From JBLHOS01 sp047623825 (lineage in GTDB: Bacteria; Pseudomonadota; Alphaproteobacteria; Rhodobacterales; Rhodobacteraceae), in assembly GCA_047623825.1 (NCBI GenBank), contig JBLHOS010000072.1, positions 1 to 15,013 of the forward strand: 15,013 bases of DNA, in the 5' to 3' direction. Shown piece after piece: positions 1-7,820 of this stretch. The position numbers were made by a program, and so were the translations under genes. The notes below the pieces were generated by a model. It was not told the DNA's origin. It was given only the letters and a program-made list of their open reading frames with translations, and searched no databases. Every line of letters begins with the position of its first letter. Position 1 is the first letter of the stretch.

Positions 1-266
1 CCGACCAATCCTTGCGTCTGCCGCAAAGGTTGTTTGAAAACCATACCCAGCGTCAGGCATACTGATATGGCCATATCAGAGTATGTGGGTTGGCCGCCTG
101 GCGTCTGCCGTTTATCGGCAAGCCACTTATCTTCAACCTCAGGGCTCAACCAAATTGTCACATCACCACGCTGACGCAGACCTTGATTGTACACTCGCCA
201 GTTGGTGACCTTCTGTCGCTTCTTTTCAAACTTGTGGCGGCGGGAAGCGTTGAATTTGTGCGGCAT
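1..266 (-). CDS. IS5-family transposase, N-terminal fragment (cut by window edge)
   Basis: An open frame on the minus strand begins at ATG 266 (an adjacent in-frame ATG lies at 269) and stays open to base 1, giving about 88 residues. It starts MPHKFNASRRHKFEKK and contains VTNWRVYNQGLRQRGDVTIW, then a YSDMAISVCLTLGMVFKQPL segment and LRQTQG. This order (basic N-terminus, VTNW..YN..LR.RG..T.W, then YSD.AI..CLTLG.VF...LRQTQG) is the familiar start of IS5-family DDE transposases. The DDE catalytic core lies beyond the window, so whether the gene is intact cannot be judged. No clear ribosome-binding site is visible upstream, as is common for transposases. Confidence 0.85.
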   Translation of the reverse strand, partial: MPHKFNASRRHKFEKKRQKVTNWRVYNQGLRQRGDVTIWLSPEVEDKWLADKRQTPGGQPTYSDMAISVCLTLGMVFKQPLRQTQGLV

Positions 267-395
267 CATGAATATCCGTGTCGTGGCAAGCTGGGTGTCT
301 AGCAGACCCGCCGGGGTCCCTGCAACAAAGCCCATCACAGCTACCACGCTGGATCCACGACATGAATCCCTCACCGGGTTTGTGCAACAGAGCCC
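1..395 (-). mobile_element. IS5-family insertion sequence, right part only
   Basis: Partial insertion sequence running off the left edge. The outer end is recognised from its terminal sequence read on the minus strand, GGGCTCTGTTGCACAAAC (positions 395 down to 378), which resembles the terminal inverted repeats of IS5/IS903-group elements. About 130 bases inside it, the transposase gene starts and reads leftwards. The other terminal repeat and the target-site duplication lie outside the window, so the exact boundary (394 or 395) and the group are inferred. Confidence 0.75.
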
Positions 396-398
396 TGC

Positions 399-425
399 AG
401 ACGTGTAAAAGTCCGACGTCTTTTT
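399..425 (+). terminator. Candidate rho-independent terminator facing the operon end
   Basis: A 6-bp perfect stem (AGACGT at 399-404, ACGTCT at 416-421) with an 11-base loop runs straight into five T residues (421-425). It has intrinsic-terminator form on the plus strand and no T-tail on the minus strand. It sits directly outside the IS end, so it could stop transcription coming from the left. The stem is short and only moderately GC-rich. Confidence 0.35.
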
Positions 426-475
426 CCATAGCATACCTTTGCCCAGCCAAACGCATAGGTTCACGCAAAACTGCA

Positions 476-512
476 AGTAACGGAATTCAAAACATCGGCT
501 ACTTCCATTACT
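476..512 (-). terminator. Inverted repeat after the last gene of the leftward operon
   Basis: AGTAACGGAA (476-485) and TTCCATTACT (503-512) pair at 9 of 10 positions around a 17-base loop. On the minus strand the hairpin lies 18 bases after the stop codon of the RraA-family gene, and a TTTT run follows a few bases later (plus-strand positions about 467-470). It may be the operon's 3' end or an mRNA-protecting hairpin. The stem is AT-rich and the T-run is offset, so it is a weak terminator call. The rest of 396-530 holds no gene I can support. Confidence 0.35.
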
Positions 513-530
513 CGCTGTCTTTAGATCAGA

Positions 531-1241
531 TCAGGTTCGTGATTTTTCAAACGCGCTCCATGCACGCTCGAATGCCGCGAAATCAAAACCGAGCCGTCGC
601 GCTGGCTCAAGGACTAGGTTCTCGGTCTCTTGCATCGTTTGGATTGCAGCGGCCAAGTTACCCAAGACATCGGGCGGGATCACTACGGCACCGTGGCGGT
701 CGGCATGGATCAGATCACCTTGCCCCACTGTCATGCCAAAGATTGTCACTGGCGTGCCGATCTCTTTGACATGCACAAACCCGTGACTGGGACCAATTGA
801 TCCTGCCACCACGGGAAACCCGTCTGCCATATCGCCGAGATCACGCATCACGCCATTGGTCAGCGCGCCTGACATGCCGAACCCTTTATGGATGGTTGTA
901 TTGACCTCGCCCCAATAGGCGCCGATTGCGTGCGGATAGTCGATGTCTTCAACCACGGCGACCGATGGTTTTGGCCCGTCTGACATCGCCTTGTAATATG
1001 CCATGCGCCGCGCAGAGATCACATCTGGTGCCTCGGTCGGTGGTGCGACAGCTGCAATTTTGGCAGTCACAGCATAGCCCACAATCGCACCACCATCCGG
1101 ATCAGAACACAGCATCGTCCCCCGGGTGAAGGCGTCGAACCCGCGCTTACCTTGGGCCACCTCAATCGCGTTGCATATGGTCGGTGTATCAACGGAGCGT
1201 AGCAGCGCCAGCAATGTATCATCCATAATCATATCCATCAT
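531..1241 (-). CDS. RraA-family protein, probable 4-hydroxy-4-methyl-2-oxoglutarate aldolase-like or oxaloacetate decarboxylase-like enzyme
   Basis: The protein of about 236 residues matches the RraA/HMG-aldolase family, not the true RNase E inhibitor, which is shorter (about 160 residues). Visible family features are the start LLALLRSVDTPTICNAIE, the WGE segment near residues 110-112, the NGVMRD loop with the Arg-Asp pair (about R133-D134) that serves metal binding and catalysis in HMG aldolases, and the end GTPVTIFGMTVGQGD followed by DRHGAVVIPPD. Such enzymes split 4-hydroxy-2-oxo acids to pyruvate using Mg2+/Mn2+, or decarboxylate oxaloacetate. As the last gene of the operon it may make the final central metabolite. 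The start is uncertain because ATGs lie at 1241, 1238, 1232 and 1226 behind a GGAGGA; 1241 gives the same ATGA overlap seen at other junctions. The exact substrate is unknown. Confidence 0.8.
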   Translation of the reverse strand: MMDMIMDDTLLALLRSVDTPTICNAIEVAQGKRGFDAFTRGTMLCSDPDGGAIVGYAVTAKIAAVAPPTEAPDVISARRMAYYKAMSDGPKPSVAVVEDIDYPHAIGAYWGEVNTTIHKGFGMSGALTNGVMRDLGDMADGFPVVAGSIGPSHGFVHVKEIGTPVTIFGMTVGQGDLIHADRHGAVVIPPDVLGNLAAAIQTMQETENLVLEPARRLGFDFAAFERAWSAFEKSRT

Positions 1242-1933
1242 TCCTCCATCCAACGGATCAGTGCCGCTGTTGTTTTTTGGGGCTGCTCGAGGGTCGGCAG
1301 GTGACCCGCATCTTCGATAATCTCTAATGCAGCATCCGCGATTAATTCCCGCATCAATTCATGCCGCGCCACAGGGCATAATGCATCGTGCCGGCCGCAC
1401 AGGATCAGCGTGCGCACTGTCACGCCGCGCAATGTGTCCAACTGATCGGGGCGGTCACGCAAGGCCGCAGATTGGCGTATAAATGCATCTGCCCCAAGAC
1501 CCAGAGCCATATCCATACATAAATCTAGGATGGCGGCGCGATGGGGACCATCTGTCAAGTAATTCGGCTTCATTTCGTCGCGTATGACATGGGCAAGCTG
1601 TCCTGCCCGTGCCTTGGCGATTTGCGGGGCACGGCGAGCTTTGACAGCATCCAATTCAGCCAGCGGATTGGTGTCCATCAAAGCTAGCTTTACAACGCGG
1701 TTTGGGGATTGGCGCATGATCTCCATCGCGACGATGCCGCCCATCGACAGTCCCGCCAGCGCAAACTCCGGTGGAGCATCTGCCAACACATCTGCTGCCA
1801 ATTCTGCAATCGAAGCATGGCCAAAAATCTCGCTGACGGTGACCTGACCACGCTGTGACAAAGCTGCTATTTGGGGTGCAAACAACCGCGCGTCGCACAT
1901 CATGCCTGGCAATAAAACCAGAGGCAGTGTCAT
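1238..1933 (-). CDS. Alpha/beta-fold hydrolase
   Basis: A 231-residue single-domain hydrolase. The oxyanion region is LLPGMMCDARLF (residues 7-18), in the position of the usual HG motif. The nucleophile elbow is GLSMGG with Ser63, the acid is Asp183 in LCGRHDALCP, and the base is His211 in EDAGHLPTLEQP, so the triad is complete. The general layout resembles the enol-lactonase, carboxylesterase and C-C hydrolase branch, but the substrate cannot be assigned. The cap region between strands is short (about residues 90-165). Its ATG overlaps the stop of the MetE-like gene by four bases (ATGA), and its own end overlaps the RraA-family gene. In context it probably hydrolyses an ester, lactone or beta-diketone-type intermediate in the cytoplasm, as there is no signal peptide. 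Confidence 0.85.
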   Translation of the reverse strand: MTLPLVLLPGMMCDARLFAPQIAALSQRGQVTVSEIFGHASIAELAADVLADAPPEFALAGLSMGGIVAMEIMRQSPNRVVKLALMDTNPLAELDAVKARRAPQIAKARAGQLAHVIRDEMKPNYLTDGPHRAAILDLCMDMALGLGADAFIRQSAALRDRPDQLDTLRGVTVRTLILCGRHDALCPVARHELMRELIADAALEIIEDAGHLPTLEQPQKTTAALIRWMEE

Positions 1934-3051
1934 GACGCCAGTGCTGCGCCGTCCGACAATGCCTTGAGCTTGGCAAAGGCAATGTCGGGGTCAACTGCGC
2001 CGAACCCTGCAAAGGTGCCAAAGCCACAATCGCTGCCTGCAATCACGCGGTCATGGCCAACCAGCGGCGTAAAACGGTCAATCCGCTGGGCCACCAGTTC
2101 GGGATGCTCGACGAAATTGGTAGTCGTATCCACAACACCCGGCACCAGGATCTTATCCTCAGGAATGTCGTTTTTGCGATCGCGGAAAACGGTCCATTCA
2201 TGGCCATGACGTGGATTAGATGTCTCGAACAAAACATAGCGCGCTTTGGCGGACATCAGCGTATCGAACATCGTGGCCATGGGCACGTCACAGACGTGCG
2301 GGCCTTCGTAATTGCCCCAGCAAATGTGGATGCGCACCTTGTCTTGCGGAATATCAGCCAGCGCATGATTTAGCGCCTCAACATGCATATTCGCGATTTT
2401 CACAAACTCCGCATCGCTGAGATCATTGAACAACATGTGCCGCGACAGGGCCAGATCGGGGCAATCCAGCTGCAAGTCCAGACCCGAGGCGACGATAGTT
2501 TCATATTCCGTCTTCATCGCATCAGCCAAAGCAGCCAGATAAGCCTCCCGGGTTTTGTAGAAATCGTTCTGCAAAAACAGACTGATCACACCAGGAGAAG
2601 CGGCGTTCATGAACCCGCGCTCTGCGCCGTGTTTGGCCATCGCCGCCTTGAGGTTTGCGATGTCTTTTTCCAACTCGCCTTGGCCTTTTGATTTGACCTC
2701 ACCAACACACATGGGACGCGCATATTGTGGTGTGCCGCCCTCATTTGCTAGCCGCTTGAGGAAACCTGGAAATTGCTTCAGGTCCGCAGGCGCATTGCGC
2801 GGGCTGTCACCGCCAAACCCTGTGTAACGGTCTTTGACATATGTCGCATAGCTGATCTTGGAGGTTTCACCGTCCGACACGATCCCAACGCCTGCCGCGA
2901 TCTGTTTGGCGACCGTGTCAGAGACAGCCTTGGTCATGACAGCGTCGAAAGCATCTGCATCATAAGGCGTTTCGTTTTCGCGAGCAAAGATGAAATCAAC
3001 CACCTCTTGGATGCGGGGTAATGAGCCAACGTGGGTTGTGAGAATAGTCAT
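1930..3051 (-). CDS. Short cobalamin-independent methionine synthase (MetE C-domain)-like zinc protein
   Basis: 373 residues, about half of full MetE, covering only the C-terminal catalytic barrel. It opens with TTHVGSLPR (5-13), followed by VSDGE (58-62) and QLDCPD (194-199). The zinc ligands of the family are all present: His242 and Cys244 (IHICWGN), Glu276 (VLFETSNPR) and Cys342 (AGSDCGFG). The N-terminal folate-binding half of MetE is missing, so ordinary methionine synthesis from polyglutamylated methyl-THF is unlikely. Known short relatives are core-MetE proteins using methylcobalamin, and epoxyalkane:coenzyme M transferases. In this catabolic operon it may transfer a methyl or alkyl group between substrate and a thiol, or act as a lyase; this is inference. 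Three bases separate it from the cupin gene, and AAAGGG upstream of ATG 3051 can serve as ribosome-binding site. Confidence 0.8.
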   Translation of the reverse strand: MTILTTHVGSLPRIQEVVDFIFARENETPYDADAFDAVMTKAVSDTVAKQIAAGVGIVSDGETSKISYATYVKDRYTGFGGDSPRNAPADLKQFPGFLKRLANEGGTPQYARPMCVGEVKSKGQGELEKDIANLKAAMAKHGAERGFMNAASPGVISLFLQNDFYKTREAYLAALADAMKTEYETIVASGLDLQLDCPDLALSRHMLFNDLSDAEFVKIANMHVEALNHALADIPQDKVRIHICWGNYEGPHVCDVPMATMFDTLMSAKARYVLFETSNPRHGHEWTVFRDRKNDIPEDKILVPGVVDTTTNFVEHPELVAQRIDRFTPLVGHDRVIAGSDCGFGTFAGFGAVDPDIAFAKLKALSDGAALAS

Positions 3052-3054
3052 GGT

Positions 3055-4032
3055 TTACCCTTTCCAAGTGGCGCCGGCGCCGTCAGCAGTGGCGGCGATA
3101 TGGAACAATGAGGCCTCGCCCGTCATTGAGGGCAGGGTGCTATGCATCACGCCTTCGGGCACTGACATCGTGTCACCGGGGTTCAAGACGACGTTATGGG
3201 CCGTGCCTTCGGTTTCCCACGTCACGGTCCAATGGCCACGCATGGGCATCAAAACGCTGGGGATGTCGTGTTTGTGCATGTCCGCTGTGGCAGATCCGCG
3301 TGTCACCAGATGCACCTCAAACCCGGGTTTGTCGGGCAGCATCGCCTTTTCACCGATCACCAGCGCAGGTTTACGGTCACCCAAGGCGACCATATCCCAG
3401 TATCGCGCCACATGGCGCGGTACGACATCACCGGTGGTGGGTTCGGGATAGGCTTTCAGTTCCGCCTCCGTCAACACAGGCATGGGGGAAATGCCATCGG
3501 GTAGGGCGTGTCCCTTTTTGGTATCATAAAGCTTGCCGTTTGCGCCCAGAACAAGGCCATGGTTGGCCGCATCTTGGATCACTTCGGGCGCCCAGATGAC
3601 ACCGCCACCTGCATCATCGCCGCCCAGCACGGCCATGATCATGCCGTAGTCGGTGCCGATATTTTCAAACCCTCGAAAGATGCCTGTGGGGATGTTGATG
3701 ATGTCGCCTTCTTCCAACACGACCTCGCCTGCGGTGCCAAAACGACCCCAGAAAAACCGCCAGCGGCCCGAAAGGACAAAGAACACTTCTGCGGTACGGT
3801 GCGAATGCAAGGAATTGCGGCATTTAGGCGGCTGGCCCGCAGCCCCAATATTGAACCCATGCGGAATGCCAATATGCACATGCTGATCTGCACTTTCCGA
3901 CACGCCACCACCAATAATGGTAAAGTTCTCTTTTTGATCCGACCCCGGCGTATGCGCATCGATAAAGGCAGTTTTGCAAGGGATCAGCTCGCCATAGCGG
4001 ACGATGCGAGCGTTCATTTCGCTTGGGGTCAT
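3055..4032 (-). CDS. Two-domain (bicupin) protein, function unknown
   Basis: 325 residues with two cupin barrels. Barrel 1 has HSHRTAEVFFVLSG (His76, His78, Glu82) and then GDIINIPTGIFRGFENIG, where the last metal-binding His is replaced by Arg120. Barrel 2 has DMHKHDIPS (His253, His255) and GDTMSVPEGVMHS (His297), but the usual Glu four residues after the second His is not apparent. The layout resembles gentisate-dioxygenase-type bicupins and other uncharacterised bicupins, so a ring-cleaving dioxygenase, isomerase or small-molecule-binding role are all possible. The incomplete ligand sets argue against naming it a dioxygenase. It has no signal peptide. Its ATG overlaps the stop of the preceding SnoaL-like gene (ATGA), with AGGTG six bases upstream. 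Confidence 0.7.
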   Translation of the reverse strand: MTPSEMNARIVRYGELIPCKTAFIDAHTPGSDQKENFTIIGGGVSESADQHVHIGIPHGFNIGAAGQPPKCRNSLHSHRTAEVFFVLSGRWRFFWGRFGTAGEVVLEEGDIINIPTGIFRGFENIGTDYGMIMAVLGGDDAGGGVIWAPEVIQDAANHGLVLGANGKLYDTKKGHALPDGISPMPVLTEAELKAYPEPTTGDVVPRHVARYWDMVALGDRKPALVIGEKAMLPDKPGFEVHLVTRGSATADMHKHDIPSVLMPMRGHWTVTWETEGTAHNVVLNPGDTMSVPEGVMHSTLPSMTGEASLFHIAATADGAGATWKG

Positions 4033-5018
4033 AGCGCACCTGTGTGCAAGAGGATCTGTTTCCAGATCGCAGTTTCATCAAAGATCACGAATTCACGGCG
4101 CAGTTTTGCCTGTGTTCCGGAGACCGCACCAAATTCGGCGTGTGAAATTCCCATGATGTGGACTTCGGCACCGGTAGGTTTTCCAAAACCGCTCCAGCCG
4201 GAATGTTTACCTTGCAGGCTCCAACGCACAGCGGCGCGCGGTGGCAGGGTCGGGTCATCGCGCCCAATCACATGATGCAACGTGAATTCGGCACTGGGAA
4301 ACGCGGCTCGCAGTCCCATCCAGAACCGGTCTGCATCGTCCCAGCCGTGGCCCGTGACACCACCCGGCAATTCCAACTGGCACGCACGATCATAGGCCGC
4401 AGGGATCGCGGCCATATCCGCCCGCATGATCTGCGTCAGCAGATTGGCATAGCGCGCGCCCCATTCATTGTCATTGCCGCGTCCTTTGTAGGGGCCAGCA
4501 ATATCGATAGCAGGTGTGAACGGCTTGACCGCCACATCAGGTCCGCCCTCACTTGCGATCAGATCCCGGGCGTAATCCATAGGATCCCAACCCATCTGGC
4601 GCACTATCGCCCCTTGGTCACGGATCAACCACTCATCGTTAATTTGATCGTTGATTGCGTGACAATCAGCGATGATGCGGTAGCCCAACTTTTTTCCGGT
4701 CGCCTTGCCATACACCCCGTCGCCCAGATGTGTAGCTGTGGAATAGATGCGGTGCGAAGACAGCATCCCCTCGTCGGGTGTGCCCGACCAGATCACATCC
4801 TCGCCCAAGAGTGTGCGGTCGGGGAATTCTGCCAGCGTTGCCATCGTGGCCCCAATGACATTTTCGTTGCCGACCACGACAGACGACGGCGAACGAACGA
4901 CCAGACCGGGGGTGTAATAATGATGCAGAGTCGCGATCCCGCGCTCTTCCCAGATCTCTTTTGTGATCCCCAAAATATAGTCGGGGAAATCTTCAAACCG
5001 GTTCGAAAAACCCTTCAC
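4029..5018 (-). CDS. SnoaL-like (NTF2-fold) two-domain protein 2
   Basis: About 329 residues that appear to hold two successive NTF2/SnoaL-like alpha+beta domains (roughly 1-150 and 175-329). Domain 1 includes LHHYYTPGLVVRSPSS and ends INDEWLIRDQGAIVRQMG, the usual final strands of the fold. Domain 2 includes WMGLRAAFPSAEFTLHHVIG and a GKPTGAEVHIMGISHAEFG segment. It differs clearly from the other two SnoaL-like proteins here: the W-GPAGIG motif is missing. SnoaL-fold proteins include cyclases, ketosteroid-isomerase-like enzymes and epoxide hydrolases, so function is open. Start choice: an ATG at 5027 sits directly on AAAAGGA with no spacing, whereas GTG 5018 has that sequence eight bases upstream and gives a GTGA overlap with the LacI stop, so GTG is preferred. 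Confidence 0.7.
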   Translation of the reverse strand: MKGFSNRFEDFPDYILGITKEIWEERGIATLHHYYTPGLVVRSPSSVVVGNENVIGATMATLAEFPDRTLLGEDVIWSGTPDEGMLSSHRIYSTATHLGDGVYGKATGKKLGYRIIADCHAINDQINDEWLIRDQGAIVRQMGWDPMDYARDLIASEGGPDVAVKPFTPAIDIAGPYKGRGNDNEWGARYANLLTQIMRADMAAIPAAYDRACQLELPGGVTGHGWDDADRFWMGLRAAFPSAEFTLHHVIGRDDPTLPPRAAVRWSLQGKHSGWSGFGKPTGAEVHIMGISHAEFGAVSGTQAKLRREFVIFDETAIWKQILLHTGAL

Positions 5019-6034
5019 TGCTTCCATCCTTTTGGAATGCGGGCCGATCCGCGTAGGACTAAAGGCCCTTCAATTTCGATCTTTTGCGAGTGGCGCGAGT
5101 CATCTCCGATTTGCCCCAACAACGTGTCTACCGTCGCCTCGATCATACGGTTCAAGGGTTGGCGAAGGGTCGTCAAATCGTACGCGGCCCATGCGGCCAG
5201 TGGCACATCATCATAACCGACAACCGAGACATCATTGGGGATCGACAAGCCCAGTTCCGTGCGCAGCGTGTCCATCACTGCAAAGGCCATATGATCGTTG
5301 CCCACGAATATCGCGTCTGGCGGATCAGCGCCGGCCATCAAATCACGGGTGGCTTGGGCGGCGATAGCTTGGTCAAAATGGCCGTCGATAATGGCGGTTG
5401 GGGACATGTCATAAGCCGCCAGACCTTCGATAAATCCACGCCTACGGTCGCGTCCTGTGGACGACCCTTCCCAGCCTGCGATGTGGGCAATCCGTTTGTG
5501 GCCACCAGCAACAAGGAACGTGGCGATCTGCGCACCGCCCGCCACATTAGCCGAGGTAATGGAGGATATGCCGCCTCCATCTTGCCCGCGGTTGAACATC
5601 ACGATGGGGATGCCAGCATCCGCACAGCGGCGGGTTAGATCGTTGGTCATGCCGACGCTGGCCGTGATAATTCCTGCGACCTGATAGTCCATTAAATCAT
5701 GTACGACCTGCTCAACCGCCTCTTCGTCGTTCGGGGCCATAAAGACCAGAACGTGATAGCCTTGGGTTTTTAACGCTTTGGACAAACGTTCCAGCGCAAG
5801 TGGGTAGAACTGATTGTCGAGATAGGCGACAACAAGACCGATAATCTTGCTTTTGCCCGTAATCATTGCCCGTGCGAGGGGATTAGGGCGATAGCCCAAA
5901 TGCTCCGCCGCTTTGCGCACCTTGCTGACAGTCAACGCAGAGGCAGAGGCCCCCGAAAACACACGGCTGACCGCCGATTGGCTGACGCCTGCGCGCCGCG
6001 CCACGTGCAAGGATGTAACTTTGTCTTTGTTCAT
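5015..6034 (-). CDS. LacI-family transcriptional regulator
   Basis: 339 residues in the usual LacI layout. The helix-turn-helix is at residues 8-27 (LHVARRAGVSQSAVSRVFSG), the hinge helix at 47-57 (GYRPNPLARAM), and a periplasmic-binding-protein-like ligand domain follows, beginning KIIGLVVAYLDNQFYP with VSVVGYDDVPLAAW near the end. The hinge Leu-Ala-Arg fits insertion at a central CG step, matching the palindrome at 10197-10212. It probably represses both divergent units until a pathway compound binds. The ATG at 6034 shares its A with the SDR stop (TGATG); an in-frame TTG at 6049 has no usable ribosome-binding site. Lying in the middle of the operon, it would regulate its own synthesis. The ligand is unknown. 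Confidence 0.93.
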   Translation of the reverse strand: MNKDKVTSLHVARRAGVSQSAVSRVFSGASASALTVSKVRKAAEHLGYRPNPLARAMITGKSKIIGLVVAYLDNQFYPLALERLSKALKTQGYHVLVFMAPNDEEAVEQVVHDLMDYQVAGIITASVGMTNDLTRRCADAGIPIVMFNRGQDGGGISSITSANVAGGAQIATFLVAGGHKRIAHIAGWEGSSTGRDRRRGFIEGLAAYDMSPTAIIDGHFDQAIAAQATRDLMAGADPPDAIFVGNDHMAFAVMDTLRTELGLSIPNDVSVVGYDDVPLAAWAAYDLTTLRQPLNRMIEATVDTLLGQIGDDSRHSQKIEIEGPLVLRGSARIPKGWKQ

Positions 6035-6798
6035 CAGTCTGCCGTCCAACCTCCATCAATCAACAGGCTGGTTCCCGTCATCAACGCCGATGCGTCAGAT
6101 GCCAGAAATACAACTGGTCCCATCAAATCCTCAACCTCGCCCACGCGGCCCAGTTTGATCATCTTTTCGATCCAAGCGCGGCGTTCTGGAATGGCGAGGG
6201 TTTGTGCGGCCAAAGGTGTACGGATAAAGGTTGGACAAAGGGTATTCACACGAATGCCATGTGCGCCCCATTCGATTGCCATTGATTTTGTCATGCCTTC
6301 GAGCGCATGTTTTGTGGCGCAATAGACCGCGCGATCTACGCCGCCGACATGGCCCATTTGGGATGAGATATTGATCAAACTGCCGGATTTGCCCGCCGCA
6401 ATTAGCCCTGCCGCAACATTGCGCGTCAAGAAATAGGCAGCTCGCACATTTACGTCCATCACGGTGTCATAATCTTCGGGCGTGGTTTGCATGGCGGGAC
6501 TGTGACGGGCCAAACCTGCAGAGTTTACCAAAATATCAAACGGGCCTTGGTCGTCGAGCGCTGCCTTGGTGGCGTCAATGTCGGTGACATCTAGCTGTAA
6601 GGCCTGCGCAGATAACCCAGCTGCTGTCATTTCCGCTGCTACGGCTTGTAACGCCTCTAGGCCGCGGGCCACCAACACCACATCCGCGCCTGCTTGCCCC
6701 AAGGCCACGGCGCTGGCCAATCCGATGCCGGAACTCGCCCCAGTGACCAAGGCGCGTTTGCCATCGAGGCGAAACGATGGAGTTTGCGGTAAAGTCAT
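6034..6798 (-). CDS. Short-chain dehydrogenase/reductase (classical SDR)
   Basis: 254 residues, typical for a classical SDR. Cofactor motif TGASSGIG (19-26), NSAG (92-95, in place of NNAG), the structural Asn117 in DVNV, catalytic Ser146 in INISSQMG, Tyr159 and Lys163 in YCATK, and a C-terminal IDGGWTAD. All catalytic residues are present, so an active NAD(P)-dependent alcohol/ketone oxidoreductase is expected; cofactor preference is not settled by the sequence. Its ATG overlaps the stop of SnoaL-like protein 1 by four bases. With the histidinol-dehydrogenase-like enzyme it supplies the redox steps of the pathway. The substrate is probably a secondary alcohol, but this is inference. Confidence 0.92.
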   Translation of the reverse strand: MTLPQTPSFRLDGKRALVTGASSGIGLASAVALGQAGADVVLVARGLEALQAVAAEMTAAGLSAQALQLDVTDIDATKAALDDQGPFDILVNSAGLARHSPAMQTTPEDYDTVMDVNVRAAYFLTRNVAAGLIAAGKSGSLINISSQMGHVGGVDRAVYCATKHALEGMTKSMAIEWGAHGIRVNTLCPTFIRTPLAAQTLAIPERRAWIEKMIKLGRVGEVEDLMGPVVFLASDASALMTGTSLLIDGGWTAD

Positions 6799-7820
6799 TG
6801 GAACTGGCTTTCAGGTAATGTGATCGGCCCCAGATTGCGGGCCTTGTTGAATTCGCGCATACGGCCAAGCACATCCACACCAAGCTGTGCGTAGATATCA
6901 AGCAAATCAATCAGCACCCAGTTTTCGCGGATCAGTCCGTCCTCTGTGCGCCAGAAATCGAGCGATCGCATAAGGATTTCGCGGTTTGCCGGGGCCAGCC
7001 CCATCCATTCTCCTTCGCTGACGGTCAAACGCATATTGGGCCAACCTGTTTCACACACATAGTCGCCTTGGGCAAACCAATGCGACATCAGATCACCCAT
7101 GGCGTCCAGTTTGCGGTCAGGCATCGCCTTGAGGAACGGGATCTGGTGCCAATTGCGGAAGCCTGCGATCCCGCGCCCAGTGCCGATGCCAGCAGGTCCG
7201 TACCAATTGCTGCGCGGGTGCCAGTATTTTTCTAGATTCATCACCGCAGGATTGGGATTTGCAGGATATTTGCAAAGGTCAGTCAGCATTGCGACCACAT
7301 GGGCCATTGTCGCAGTGCCATCCCCATCCGCGACCAAACCGTCTTGGGTCATGGGGGCAGGGGTTGCGAGGAACTTGCCAAGCTGTGGGGCCAGCGGCCA
7401 CGCGTTCGCCTGCATCATCAGTTCGGGGATATCCCAAATAATCTGTGCTTGAGTGACGCGCCCGTCCTCTATCCGAAAAAATTCGTGATAGCGCATATGC
7501 ACCAGATGGCCTGTGGGCGGAATATCCAACCATTGACGTAGCATCGTGCCCATATAATTGCCCATACAGCCAACCCAGACCTCACCCTCGGGCGTGGTAT
7601 TGGTCAACGTGATCATATCGCGGCGTTCTAGGTCAGGGATTGCATCCAACAAAGGGGCATAGAGCCGGTCGAACACATCCACGCCGGCGATATCTCCAAT
7701 CGGCGCACACATGTGGATGACAGCATCTGGGGCTATGACGTTCAGCGCGGCACGTACGCCGCCTGCTGTCGCGGTTCCCAGGGCCTTTTGCAGCGGCAGC
7801 AATGCGGCGTGAAGGGTCAT
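6795..7820 (-). CDS. SnoaL-like (NTF2-fold) two-domain protein 1
   Basis: 341 residues, two SnoaL-like domains. Domain 1 ends with MRYHEFFRIEDGRV and DIPELMMQANAWPLAPQ (130-146). Domain 2 carries WYGPAGIG (206-213), TGWPNM (258-263) and the final strand ENWVLIDLL (299-307) followed by GVDVLGR. The same motifs, in the same order and spacing, occur in the protein at 13677-14675, so the two are paralogues, one in each divergent transcript. The catalytic residues of this subfamily are not known to me; candidate functional groups are His/Asp in the conserved segments. It is cytoplasmic. ATG 7820 overlaps the stop of the dehydrogenase gene by four bases and lacks a strong ribosome-binding site, suggesting coupled translation. 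Confidence 0.75.
   Translation of the reverse strand: MTLHAALLPLQKALGTATAGGVRAALNVIAPDAVIHMCAPIGDIAGVDVFDRLYAPLLDAIPDLERRDMITLTNTTPEGEVWVGCMGNYMGTMLRQWLDIPPTGHLVHMRYHEFFRIEDGRVTQAQIIWDIPELMMQANAWPLAPQLGKFLATPAPMTQDGLVADGDGTATMAHVVAMLTDLCKYPANPNPAVMNLEKYWHPRSNWYGPAGIGTGRGIAGFRNWHQIPFLKAMPDRKLDAMGDLMSHWFAQGDYVCETGWPNMRLTVSEGEWMGLAPANREILMRSLDFWRTEDGLIRENWVLIDLLDIYAQLGVDVLGRMREFNKARNLGPITLPESQFQ

Noticed and set aside
278..769. 163-codon plus-strand open frame
   Set aside because: It crosses the IS end and the 3' part of the RraA-family gene on the opposite strand, and its low-complexity, Arg/Ser/His-rich translation is typical of an antisense shadow.
531..1241. RraA as inhibitor of RNase E
   Set aside because: The protein is longer than true RraA and carries the Arg-Asp active-site motif of the aldolase branch within a catabolic operon.
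1930..3051. Naming the MetE-like gene metE or an epoxyalkane:CoM transferase
   Set aside because: It lacks the MetE N-terminal half, and no coenzyme M or epoxide genes accompany it. Either name would overstate the evidence.
3508..4275. 255-codon plus-strand open frame
   Set aside because: It lies antisense to the cupin and SnoaL-like genes, which have clear domain motifs; its translation shows no recognisable domain.
4158..5216. 352-codon plus-strand open frame
   Set aside because: It is antisense to SnoaL-like protein 2 and the LacI gene. Length alone is explained by the codon bias of the real genes.
5997..6012. CCACGTGCAA in the LacI gene as a third operator
   Set aside because: Only one half matches the operator pattern, and it lies in the codons for the helix-turn-helix start. 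Probably chance.
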